Origin: a virus
Length of the DNA: 23,532 nt
Virus record (IMG/VR): IMGVR_UViG_3300025137_000299
Coordinates: 1-23,532 of that record
Direction: 5' to 3' (one strand)
Of the stretch, positions 1 through 4,156 are shown one piece after another (position 1 is the first letter of the stretch; each line of letters starts with the position of its first letter). The translations under genes were made by a program, and so were the position numbers. Below the pieces are notes generated by a model, which made no database searches, had not been told where the DNA came from, and worked only from the letters and a program-made list of their open reading frames with translations.

Positions 1-157
1 TCCCCGTATCTGACGCCACGATAACAATAGCTTCGTCAGTTATTTTTCTGTCGTATCGTGTACCCTTAACCCATTGTGAATAATGTAATTCACTCTCTCG
101 AATCTCTAACCAGATTCTAGCATTACCCTTGTTTTGCCCTACTTTTAAATCTTTCAT
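1..157 (-). CDS. Partial gene, N-terminus resembling phage DNA cytosine methyltransferases
   Basis: Only the first 52 codons lie in the window and the frame is open to the edge. The start is ATG on the minus strand, preceded by AAGGGA about 10 bases upstream, a good Shine-Dalgarno site. The visible protein begins MKDLKVGQNKGNARIWLE and continues with a KGTRYDRKI stretch. From memory, this K-x-L-x-G-x-N-K-G-x-x-R-I-W-x-E pattern is the N-terminal module of several phage DNA cytosine methyltransferases, where it comes before the catalytic domain. None of the catalytic motifs (the PC motif, ENV) can be seen here, so the function is inferred. It is the last of three leftward genes, downstream of the 58-residue protein. 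The reading frame is fairly certain and the product much less so; it could be another protein sharing this module. Confidence 0.6.
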   Translation of the reverse strand, partial: MKDLKVGQNKGNARIWLEIRESELHYSQWVKGTRYDRKITDEAIVIVASDTG

Positions 158-190
158 TGTGAATTATTCCCTTAAATAATTTTGACATAG

Positions 191-206
191 ATTCCCTTGC
201 GGGAAT
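191..206 (-). other. Stem-loop with GNRA tetraloop between two leftward genes
   Basis: ATTCCC and GGGAAT form a perfect 6-bp stem with a four-base loop. Read on the minus (transcribed) strand the loop is GCAA, a stable GNRA tetraloop. It sits in the roughly 80-base gap between the 58-residue gene and the cut gene. No U-run follows on the minus strand, so an intrinsic terminator is unlikely; an mRNA processing or stability element fits better. This is inference from the sequence alone. Confidence 0.45.
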
Positions 207-239
207 TTCGACTATTAAAGTCTCTTCAGTATGCCTTTA

Positions 240-416
240 TTAAAGTTTTTGAGGTGCGGCTACTCCAACAAGGTAGCCCAAACATTTAATTTTTTCTATG
301 GTCTCTCTAGTGAGAGTCTTTGTACCCGCTATTTCGGCAAACAATCTGCTATGCTCGCAAGCTGGATAGATTGCCTCATTGCCAAAATTATTCTTAATTT
401 TTACTGTTATATTCAT
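240..416 (-). CDS. Small conserved phage hypothetical protein, 58 aa
   Basis: An intact minus-strand frame runs from ATG to TAA, with AAAGGA about 8 bases upstream of the start. The protein begins MNITVKIKNNFGNEAIYPAC and contains FAEIAGTKTLTRETIEKIK followed by LGY. The arrangement (short N-terminal beta strand, N-x-x-G-x-E-x-I-Y-P-x-C, L-F-A-x-I-A-G-T-K-T-L-T, then a helix and LGY) is one I recall from many small phage and bacterial hypothetical proteins. No enzymatic motif, signal peptide or membrane segment is visible. It lies between the SprT-like gene and the cut gene, probably in one leftward early transcript. A 70-codon frame on the opposite strand covers the same DNA but is less convincing. 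Function unknown. Confidence 0.75.
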   Translation of the reverse strand: MNITVKIKNNFGNEAIYPACEHSRLFAEIAGTKTLTRETIEKIKCLGYLVGVAAPQKL

Positions 417-435
417 AATGTATCCTTTTATTTAA

Positions 436-454
436 GTTTATAAACTGTTTAAAC
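436..454. promoter_or_regulatory. Two adjacent palindromes upstream of the 58-aa gene
   Basis: GTTTATAAAC (436-445) and GTTTAAAC (447-454) are perfect palindromes with centres exactly 10 bp apart. They lie in the short gap between the SprT-like gene and the next leftward gene. Same-face spacing suits a dimeric regulator, but AT-rich palindromes this short also arise by chance. A third GTTTAAAC lies at 1038-1045, inside the start region of the SprT-like gene. Confidence 0.3.
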
Positions 455-457
455 GCT

Positions 458-479
458 CTCACACTATCTCAAGTGTGAG
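458..479 (-). other. Perfect 8-bp stem-loop at the end of the SprT-like gene
   Basis: CTCACACT and AGTGTGAG are exact inverted repeats with a 6-base loop, overlapping the last codons and stop of the SprT-like gene. On the minus strand the following bases begin AGCGTTTAAAC, not a U-run, so this is not a standard intrinsic terminator. It may protect the 3' end of the transcript or act as a Rho-dependent or processing site. The structure is seen; the role is inferred. Confidence 0.5.
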
Positions 480-1073
480 GTCACCACAAGAGTTACAAGT
501 ATTATTGCTCATAAGCTCTATATTCTTTCTTGATGTTCTATAACTAAACTCACATTCGCTACATTCTACTTTTATCATTCTAGTAGACTGCTTCTTGATC
601 TGTTTTGTATAGTCCAACTTAGCATGAGGATAATCACCGATTTTTCTAACTATTTCCTCAAGCTTAACCTTTAAAGCCTCACTTGCTGTTGTGGCGGTCA
701 TCTTGCCCTCGAGTCCTATCTTCTTAGCGATAGTCCTAAATAGTCCTTTGTGACCACTCTTACAATCGTCTATTGCGTGTATGTGCTCATGTGCTAATAC
801 ACTCAATACTTCGATAGCGTCATCTAGCTTGGGTGAAATGAATATCTCATTTACATTGTTAGACGATACCGCACGGCTAAAGCATTGACCTATTGTCGCT
901 TGTCGTGATGCACCGCCAGACACTGGCCAGCCACAAGATACCTTAACATCATCCGGTATCCTGTAACCTACAGTATTAAAGACTTCACTATCTAATAGTG
1001 TTGTCGCTTCTTCTAACCATTGTTCTCTTATCATGTTGTTTAAACTCTTCTTAATTAACTTGTCCCCAAGCAT
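459..1073 (-). CDS. SprT-like zinc metalloprotease with C-terminal zinc ribbon
   Basis: A 204-residue protein with a zincin motif, HEHIH at residues 95-99 (His95 and His99 zinc ligands, Glu96 catalytic), followed by GHKGLF with His108 as probable third ligand. This is the spacing of the SprT/SprTN family. The C-terminus carries CSEC (171-174) and CNSC (193-196), a zinc ribbon also typical of SprT-like proteins. Upstream, a CGWP...GGASRQATIGQCF stretch matches phage versions I recall. Family members act on DNA-bound proteins; in a phage, clearing replication or host protein-DNA complexes is plausible but inferred. The start is uncertain. The first ATG has no good ribosome site and a TATAAA on the minus strand (1079-1084) would put the RNA start near it. 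Met14 (ATG ending at 1034) follows AAGAAGAG and may be the true start. It is the first leftward gene after the origin-like region. Confidence 0.88.
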   Translation of the reverse strand: MLGDKLIKKSLNNMIREQWLEEATTLLDSEVFNTVGYRIPDDVKVSCGWPVSGGASRQATIGQCFSRAVSSNNVNEIFISPKLDDAIEVLSVLAHEHIHAIDDCKSGHKGLFRTIAKKIGLEGKMTATTASEALKVKLEEIVRKIGDYPHAKLDYTKQIKKQSTRMIKVECSECEFSYRTSRKNIELMSNNTCNSCGDLTLEIV

Positions 1074-1093
1074 ACAGATTTATAGTGCTCTTG

Positions 1094-1132
1094 AACATTA
1101 CCGCTAAGTAATGTTACTTAGACTGAGTCTAA
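1094..1132. promoter_or_regulatory. Three overlapping palindromes, probable operator upstream of the leftward genes
   Basis: Three inverted repeats overlap in 39 bases: AACATTA/TAATGTT (7-bp arms, 8-base spacer, 1094-1115), CTAAGTAA-TG-TTACTTAG (8-bp arms, 1104-1121) and TTAGACT-G-AGTCTAA (7-bp arms, 1118-1132). They share arms, so only some can form at once as RNA, but as DNA they look like adjoining sites for a dimeric repressor. They lie 20-60 bases upstream of the SprT-like start, where an operator for the leftward transcript would be expected. Confidence 0.55.
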
Positions 1133-1188
1133 AAGATAGGCTTCACACAATGTCCTTGAAGCCACTCAAATCCGTTGCCCCTAGCTCT

Positions 1189-1228
1189 GCTATCAATCCG
1201 CTATCAAGTGCTCTTAAATCCGCTATCA
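1189..1228 (+). repeat. Helically phased GCTATCA repeats (iteron-like)
   Basis: GCTATCA occurs at 1189, 1200 and 1222, spaced 11 and 22 bases, so all copies face the same side of the helix. The last two copies sit in a longer AATCCGCTATCA, and AATCCG alone occurs again at 1169. Direct repeats at one- and two-turn spacing beside DnaA boxes resemble plasmid or phage initiator-binding iterons. Confidence 0.5.
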
Positions 1229-1278
1229 CTAGCTCGGTAATGTAGTACCCATTCCCACTCTTTCCCTCGCACTATTAA

Positions 1279-1307
1279 GGTGCAGTATCTTGCACCATCT
1301 TGGTGCA
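1279..1307. repeat. Alternating GGTGCA / TGCACC / GGTGCA cluster
   Basis: GGTGCA (1279-1284), its reverse complement TGCACC (1291-1296) and GGTGCA again (1302-1307) lie 12 and 11 bases apart, so either neighbouring pair can form a 6-bp stem with a 5-6 base loop. The cluster ends 7 bases before the first DnaA box. It may be a protein-binding cluster or a pair of exclusive hairpins. Confidence 0.5.
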
Positions 1308-1314
1308 TCCAGGG

Positions 1315-1366
1315 TTATCCACATTTTCCAAGAGTTACTCACATCTTATCCACATAGTTATCCATA
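1315..1366 (+). promoter_or_regulatory. Cluster of four DnaA boxes (candidate origin core)
   Basis: Two perfect copies of the bacterial DnaA box TTATCCACA are at 1315-1323 and 1346-1354. TTATCCATA at 1358-1366 and TTACTCACA at 1335-1343 each differ from the TTWTNCACA consensus at one position. All four are in the same orientation with start spacings of 20, 11 and 12 bases, about two, one and one helical turns. That is the arrangement expected for cooperative DnaA binding. DnaA is a host protein, so initiation or transcription may depend on the host initiator. No phage replication gene lies in the window to test this. Confidence 0.65.
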
Positions 1367-1389
1367 ATCACACTCTATCTATGGTTCAA
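1361..1389 (-). promoter_or_regulatory. Possible leftward promoter overlapping the last DnaA box
   Basis: On the minus strand, TTGAAC is followed after 17 bases by TATGGA. The -35 matches the sigma70 consensus at four positions and the -10 at only three. Its -10 overlaps the TTATCCATA box, so DnaA could affect it. An alternative leftward -10, a perfect TATAAT, lies at 1419-1424 on the minus strand but has no recognisable -35. Both are weak. Confidence 0.25.
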
Positions 1390-1425
1390 TAGACTATCTG
1401 AGCACTATCCTAGGCTTTATTATAT

Positions 1426-1446
1426 CCCCGTAAGCCCCCGCCCCCC
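1426..1446 (-). other. G-rich tract on the minus strand, possible G-quadruplex
   Basis: The plus strand has CCCC, CCCCC and CCCCCC separated by GTAAG and G, so the minus strand has G runs of 6, 5 and 4 in 21 bases. This stands out in such AT-rich DNA. The runs could be split into four GGG tracts with short loops, so a quadruplex is possible though not the ideal pattern. It lies between the DnaA boxes and the purine array. Confidence 0.4.
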
Positions 1447-1491
1447 TAAGTTTCGGTTCACAGGTACTCAGTCACCCACAATTGTACAAGA

Positions 1492-1551
1492 GAAGAGGAC
1501 ACAGGAACCCCGAAGTTAAGAGAAGATAGCCGAAGATAGAAGAAGATATTT
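1492..1551 (+). repeat. Purine-rich 10-bp periodic GAAGATA array
   Basis: GAAGTTA (1512), GAAGATA (1522), GAAGATA (1532) and GAAGATA (1542) recur at exactly 10-base intervals, and GAAGAGG sits in register at 1492. The 1502 unit (CAGGAAC) is degenerate. The plus strand is nearly all purine from about 1488 to 1548. A helically phased tandem array fits an initiator or phage regulator site, or an intrinsically bent or easily unwound element beside the DnaA boxes. Confidence 0.6.
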
Positions 1552-1655
1552 AACTAAAGAAATGCCAGATTAGAAGAACTCCCTTAAAAGGGGTTATTTC
1601 CTTAGAAATCAAACAGATAGATTAAATACCCCTAGTAATTAGAGTTAATTAGTTA

Positions 1656-1676
1656 GTGTTCGCACTCTGCGAGCAC
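1656..1676. other. 9-bp hairpin or operator-like inverted repeat
   Basis: GTGTTCGCA and TGCGAGCAC pair over nine positions with one G-U wobble and a 3-base CTC loop. It lies about 30 bases upstream of the first rightward promoter's -35, a place for an activator or repressor site. No U-run follows, so it does not look like a terminator. Confidence 0.4.
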
Positions 1677-1706
1677 GAATGTGGTATAAATACAACACTC
1701 TACTAC

Positions 1707-1735
1707 TTGACTTTTAAAAGTTTTTCTGTTAGGGT
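1707..1735 (+). promoter_or_regulatory. Rightward sigma70-type promoter P1 (weak -10)
   Basis: TTGACT is followed after 17 bases by TAGGGT. The -35 matches five of six consensus bases; the -10 keeps only the T, A and final T. The same CTTGACTTTTA sequence recurs at the stronger promoter 164 bases downstream, which supports both as real. Transcripts would carry a structured leader of about 180 bases before the first gene. Confidence 0.45.
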
Positions 1736-1761
1736 ATTAATTAGAAAGGAAGAAGAGAGAA

Positions 1762-1847
1762 CGTCCCCTTAAAGGGACGACTTACTTACTTACTTCTCTT
1801 AGAGACTCTCTGCATTTCATGCAGATAGTATCCACCCAAGGGGGGTG
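1762..1847 (+). promoter_or_regulatory. Structured leader with successive hairpins
   Basis: Between the two rightward promoters lie CGTCCC/GGGACG with a 6-base loop (1762-1779), a CTTA tandem repeat (1781-1795), CTGCAT/ATGCAG with a TTC loop (1810-1824) and CACCC/GGGTG with a 6-base loop (1833-1847). None is followed by a clear U-run. They would be present only in RNA from the upstream promoter, so they may act on its stability, processing or antitermination. Confidence 0.4.
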
Positions 1848-1870
1848 AACTAAGAACTATTATAAAGTGC

Positions 1871-1899
1871 TTGACTTTTAGGATAAAGTAATGTATGCT
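1871..1899 (+). promoter_or_regulatory. Rightward sigma70-type promoter P2 for the late genes
   Basis: TTGACT, a 17-base spacer and TATGCT, with TG directly before the -10. The -35 matches five and the -10 four consensus bases. The expected start near 1906 would leave a leader of about 17 bases containing AGGAG ahead of the first gene. This is the best promoter I can find in the window. Confidence 0.65.
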
Positions 1900-1922
1900 A
1901 TAGAAAATAGGAGAATAATTAC

Positions 1923-2168
1923 TTGCCTAATGAATCCATGTATGGTTCCTTCATGTCTACCCCTTCCACGAAGGGAGTAGATAATAAAAGATTACAGAGC
2001 TTCCCTGGCTTCTTCAGTTCTAATTCTCCACAGAACCAGACAGCCTTTGGTAGCGCAACGCTACCTACTTATCCACAACAAGAACTTCCAAACGATAAAT
2101 CTTCTGAAGATGGGCTAACGTATTTAGTTAGGCTGCTTAGACAGAACCCAGCAAAGCTAGGATTATAG
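1923..2168 (+). CDS. Hypothetical protein, 81 aa, first rightward gene
   Basis: The frame starts at TTG; AGGAG lies 9 bases upstream, so TTG is preferred over the internal ATG at codon 6, which would be too far from the site. The protein is rich in Ser, Pro, Asn and Gln in its first 60 residues (for example STPSTKGVDNKRLQSFPGFF), suggesting disorder, and ends in a short amphipathic helix (LTYLVRLLRQNPAKLGL). No known family was recognised. As the first gene after the promoters it might be regulatory or a small virion protein; nothing in the sequence decides this. The next gene begins 2 bases after its stop. Confidence 0.6.
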   Translation: MPNESMYGSFMSTPSTKGVDNKRLQSFPGFFSSNSPQNQTAFGSATLPTYPQQELPNDKSSEDGLTYLVRLLRQNPAKLGL

Positions 2169-2170
2169 CC

Positions 2171-2341
2171 ATGAAAGGCGTTAAACATTTTAAAAGAGAT
2201 GGAACAGAGTGGAAAGGCGGAAGTCATAAGATGGCTAATGGGCAGCTCCACTCAGGGAAAACCCACGGTAAAACCAGCCAAAGGCTGTACCACCTAAAAG
2301 AATTATCTAAGAAAGCACAAACAAAAGCTAAAAGCGTATAA
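2171..2341 (+). CDS. Small basic phage protein, 56 aa
   Basis: An intact short frame fills the gap between two clear genes: it begins 2 bases after the upstream stop and ends 1 base before the next ATG. The protein starts MKGVKHFKRDGTEWKG and has HKMANGQLHSGKTHGK, then LYHLKELSKKA. The pattern (K-H-F-x-x-D-G-x-x-W-K-G, H-K-M-x-x-G-x-L-H-S-G, L-Y-H) matches small lysine- and histidine-rich proteins I recall from marine phages next to the basic protein that follows here. It is strongly basic with no membrane segment, so nucleic-acid binding is plausible. Function unknown. Confidence 0.75.
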   Translation: MKGVKHFKRDGTEWKGGSHKMANGQLHSGKTHGKTSQRLYHLKELSKKAQTKAKSV

Positions 2342-2342
2342 C

Positions 2343-2663
2343 ATGGCTAGAACAGGTGTAGGCCCAGCAAGTAGGCAAAGAAAGAAAAATGTCAGTAGAA
2401 CTACTACAGGCAAAAGCCCTAACTATCGCAAGACTTCTGCTGGAGCAGGAATGACTAAAGCCGGAGTACGTAGACATCGAGCAGCAAATCCAGGAAGTAA
2501 GTTACAGACTGCAGTGACGGGAAAAGTTGAACCAGGAAGTAAAGCAGCAAAAAGAAGAAAGTCTTTCTGCGCTAGAATGAAAGGTATGCCTGGCCCGATG
2601 AAAGACTCTAAAGGAAGACCGACTAGGAAAGCAGCGTCCTTAAAACGCTGGAGATGTAAGTAA
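2343..2663 (+). CDS. Basic phage protein resembling DUF6321 family, 106 aa
   Basis: A very Arg/Lys-rich protein. It contains the run SAGAGMTKAGVRRHRAANPG, then SKLQTAVTG, PGSKAAKRRKSFCARMKGM and a C-terminal SLKRWRCK. The blocks T-x-x-G-V-x-x-x-R-x-x-N-P-G-S-K-L-x-T-A-V-T, G-S-K-A-A-x-R-R-K-S-F-C-A-R and a terminal R-W-x-C are those I associate with a conserved phage protein family annotated DUF6321. The biochemical role is not known to me; charge and conserved cysteines suggest nucleic-acid or metal binding, which is inference. Its TAA overlaps the ATG of the next gene by one base, so the two are translationally coupled. Confidence 0.8.
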   Translation: MARTGVGPASRQRKKNVSRTTTGKSPNYRKTSAGAGMTKAGVRRHRAANPGSKLQTAVTGKVEPGSKAAKRRKSFCARMKGMPGPMKDSKGRPTRKAASLKRWRCK

Positions 2664-3109
2664 TGTTTGGTTTGCCTGTAGAGGCTATGTCTATGCTCGG
2701 TAGTACCGCTTTAGGCGGTATAATGAAGATGTGGTCTCAGTCACAGGCAGACAAGGCTGAGCAGCATAAGATGATGCTCCAAGCTAACCAACAAGTCCAA
2801 GAGACTGTAGACAGTGCTAGAGCTTACCAGAATCCTAATGCAGCTTGGATACGAAGATTTATTGTAGTAACGGCTATGCTCTCAGGCATAGGCATTGTAT
2901 TTCTTGCCCCTTTAATGGGGCAGGTTACTAACATACCTATGGAAACTACCACAGGAAGTAAGTACCTATTCGGTATTATAGATAACACAAAAGTAGTTAC
3001 AGAGTATTTAACCTTAGATGGGTGGGTAACTCCAGAGTGGCTACCTGTAGCTATTATGAACATTATAGGCTTCTACTTCGGAAGCGCAGCAATGCAAAGG
3101 AATAAGTAA
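2663..3109 (+). CDS. Holin-like membrane protein with three hydrophobic segments
   Basis: A 148-residue protein with an N-terminal hydrophobic or amphipathic stretch (about 3-24, GSTALGGIMKMW), a charged helix rich in Gln, Lys and Glu (25-55), a clear membrane segment (66-86, FIVVTAMLSGIGIVFLAPLM) and a second one near the C-terminus (126-144, WLPVAIMNIIGFYFGSAAM). The order helix, charged linker, R-R, membrane segment, then W-x-P and a G-F-Y-F-G helix recalls phage and gene-transfer-agent three-segment holins. It lies directly before the lytic enzyme, the usual holin-endolysin pairing. Holins make lesions in the inner membrane that time lysis. A second holin candidate lies at 10857-11063. 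Confidence 0.65.
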   Translation: MFGLPVEAMSMLGSTALGGIMKMWSQSQADKAEQHKMMLQANQQVQETVDSARAYQNPNAAWIRRFIVVTAMLSGIGIVFLAPLMGQVTNIPMETTTGSKYLFGIIDNTKVVTEYLTLDGWVTPEWLPVAIMNIIGFYFGSAAMQRNK

Positions 3110-4084
3110 GTGGCGCTACCATTTGAACCTATGCCGTACGTCGAAGGATACGACCCTTTAGAAACGGCGTTAAAAACGCAAGGTATGCCTAGCCAAGTAA
3201 TACAAGATACTATCCCTTTTATGACTGACGAAGAGGCTTTAAATTTAAACAACCCAATACTTCAAGAAATAAAGCCACAACTTTCTGATTCGTGGGAAAA
3301 CGACAACTTTACACAGGTTATTTCGAAAGCCCAAGACCCCGCAGGGATTGCTTGGCAAAATGAACAATTTGGAAAGTTACCACAAGAACATAGGGTAGTT
3401 CCTACTTATAACTTAACTGACGTAGGTGACGAAGCAACGGGCCTTAACGCACTAGAATGGACAAAAGAAAATTTTTTAAGTGATCCAGATTATATAGGTT
3501 TTAATAACGAAAATAATCCAGTGTTTCAAGAAGCTATGCAACCTTTTTTAGATAAGACAGGCGCAGACGACCTTAATGTTGCAAACTGGTGCGCTGCGTT
3601 TTTGAACGGAATATTAAACACTGCTGACCCTGATTTTATGACAAAGTTAATACCAGCAAACGATGCGGGTATTATAGAATTTCCTACTAAAAGCAATTTT
3701 AAAATTGCTAGTCGGAGAGCTACAGAATTTTCTAGAATTGGAGAGTTAATTTATGATTCGACAACAAACAAAGGAAAAGTAACTAAAGATAATCCTTATG
3801 GTATAAATTTTAAAAATCTTCAAAAAGGAGATATTATTATTTTTAGTAACAATAAACGACTAGAAGACGAAACAAGAAGTTTTGAAAAAGGCCAAGGTCA
3901 CGTAGCTCTTGTAGACGATATAGATCAAGTAACAGGGCGCATACATTACGTTGGCGGAAACCAACAAACTTCTTCGGGCCTTTCAGAAGAGATTAACCGT
4001 AGCGTATTTAACGCCAAATCTAGCAACAGAACTTTTAGGGTTGTAAGATTAAACAGAAAAAAAATTAAAGATATTATAAAATGA
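3110..4084 (+). CDS. Endolysin-type peptidoglycan hydrolase, C-terminal NlpC/P60-CHAP-like domain
   Basis: A 324-residue protein starting at GTG directly after the holin-like gene, with AAGGA in the end of that gene. Residues 1-110 have no recognised domain. From about 115 there is a cysteine-peptidase layout: NWCAAFLNGIL with Cys161 as nucleophile, KGDIIIFSN (239-247), GQGHVALVDD with His264, and HYVGGNQ with Asn284. This Cys-His-Asn order and the W-C-A-A-F, G-D-I-x-x-F, G-H-V-x-x-V and G-G-N-Q blocks match the TIGR02594-type NlpC/P60 relatives common as phage lysins. It probably cleaves peptide bonds in peptidoglycan. No signal peptide is visible, so it would depend on the holin. Its TGA overlaps the ATG of the pqqA-like gene (ATGA). 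A virion-associated hydrolase is an alternative. Confidence 0.82.
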   Translation: MALPFEPMPYVEGYDPLETALKTQGMPSQVIQDTIPFMTDEEALNLNNPILQEIKPQLSDSWENDNFTQVISKAQDPAGIAWQNEQFGKLPQEHRVVPTYNLTDVGDEATGLNALEWTKENFLSDPDYIGFNNENNPVFQEAMQPFLDKTGADDLNVANWCAAFLNGILNTADPDFMTKLIPANDAGIIEFPTKSNFKIASRRATEFSRIGELIYDSTTNKGKVTKDNPYGINFKNLQKGDIIIFSNNKRLEDETRSFEKGQGHVALVDDIDQVTGRIHYVGGNQQTSSGLSEEINRSVFNAKSSNRTFRVVRLNRKKIKDIIK

Positions 4085-4155
4085 ATTGGAAAAAACCTAG
4101 CTACGTAGACGTTCGCTTCGGCTTTGAAGTAACAATGTACGTAAACAACAGATAG
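4081..4155 (+). CDS. pqqA: PqqA-like PQQ precursor peptide, 24 aa
   Basis: An intact 24-codon frame fills the gap between lysin and small terminase; its ATG overlaps the lysin TGA (ATGA) and its TAG ends one base before the next ATG. The peptide includes MNWKKP and the run KPSYVDVRFGFEVTMY, ending VNNR. This matches PqqA, the 22-30 residue ribosomal precursor of pyrroloquinoline quinone: W-x-K-P, D-x-R-x-G, and the core E-V-T-x-Y. Glu16 and Tyr20 correspond to the Glu and Tyr that the radical SAM enzyme PqqE joins with help from PqqD, after which the rest is removed. All hallmark residues are present. Form and ending resemble gamma/betaproteobacterial PqqA. No pqqB-E gene is in the window, so host enzymes would be needed. 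There is no strong ribosome site; translation probably couples to the lysin gene. The match is read by eye; the role in infection is inference. Confidence 0.88.
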   Translation: MNWKKPSYVDVRFGFEVTMYVNNR

Positions 4156-4156
4156 T

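Larger units (their letters stand above)
1074..1922. other. Gene-free divergent control and putative origin region
   Basis: About 850 bases with no credible gene on either strand separate the leftward and rightward genes. From left to right it holds overlapping palindromes, phased GCTATCA repeats, an alternating GGTGCA cluster, DnaA boxes, a C/G tract, a purine-rich decamer array, hairpins and two tandem promoters; each is listed separately. The density of ordered repeats, the DnaA boxes and the gene divergence together suggest a replication origin joined to the main divergent promoter region. No terminal repeat or cos site could be recognised from one copy. Confidence 0.7.

Noticed and set aside
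182-187. Perfect TTGACA on the plus strand
   Set aside because: No -10 at 16-18 bases and no plus-strand gene downstream; it lies in a leftward transcribed region.
231-443. Plus-strand frame of 70 codons near the left end
   Set aside because: Opposite strand to the leftward 58-residue gene, which has a ribosome site and a recognisable conserved pattern; the plus frame has neither.
1781-1795. CTTA tandem repeat as a microsatellite or phase-variation tract
   Set aside because: Only about 3.75 units and not inside a gene; too short to claim variation, so it is noted only as part of the leader.
1074-1922. Small RNA, tRNA or CRISPR in the gene-free region
   Set aside because: No cloverleaf with TTCGA-type arm, and no equal-length spacers between identical repeats; the repeats here are 6-12 bases and phased at 10-12 bases.
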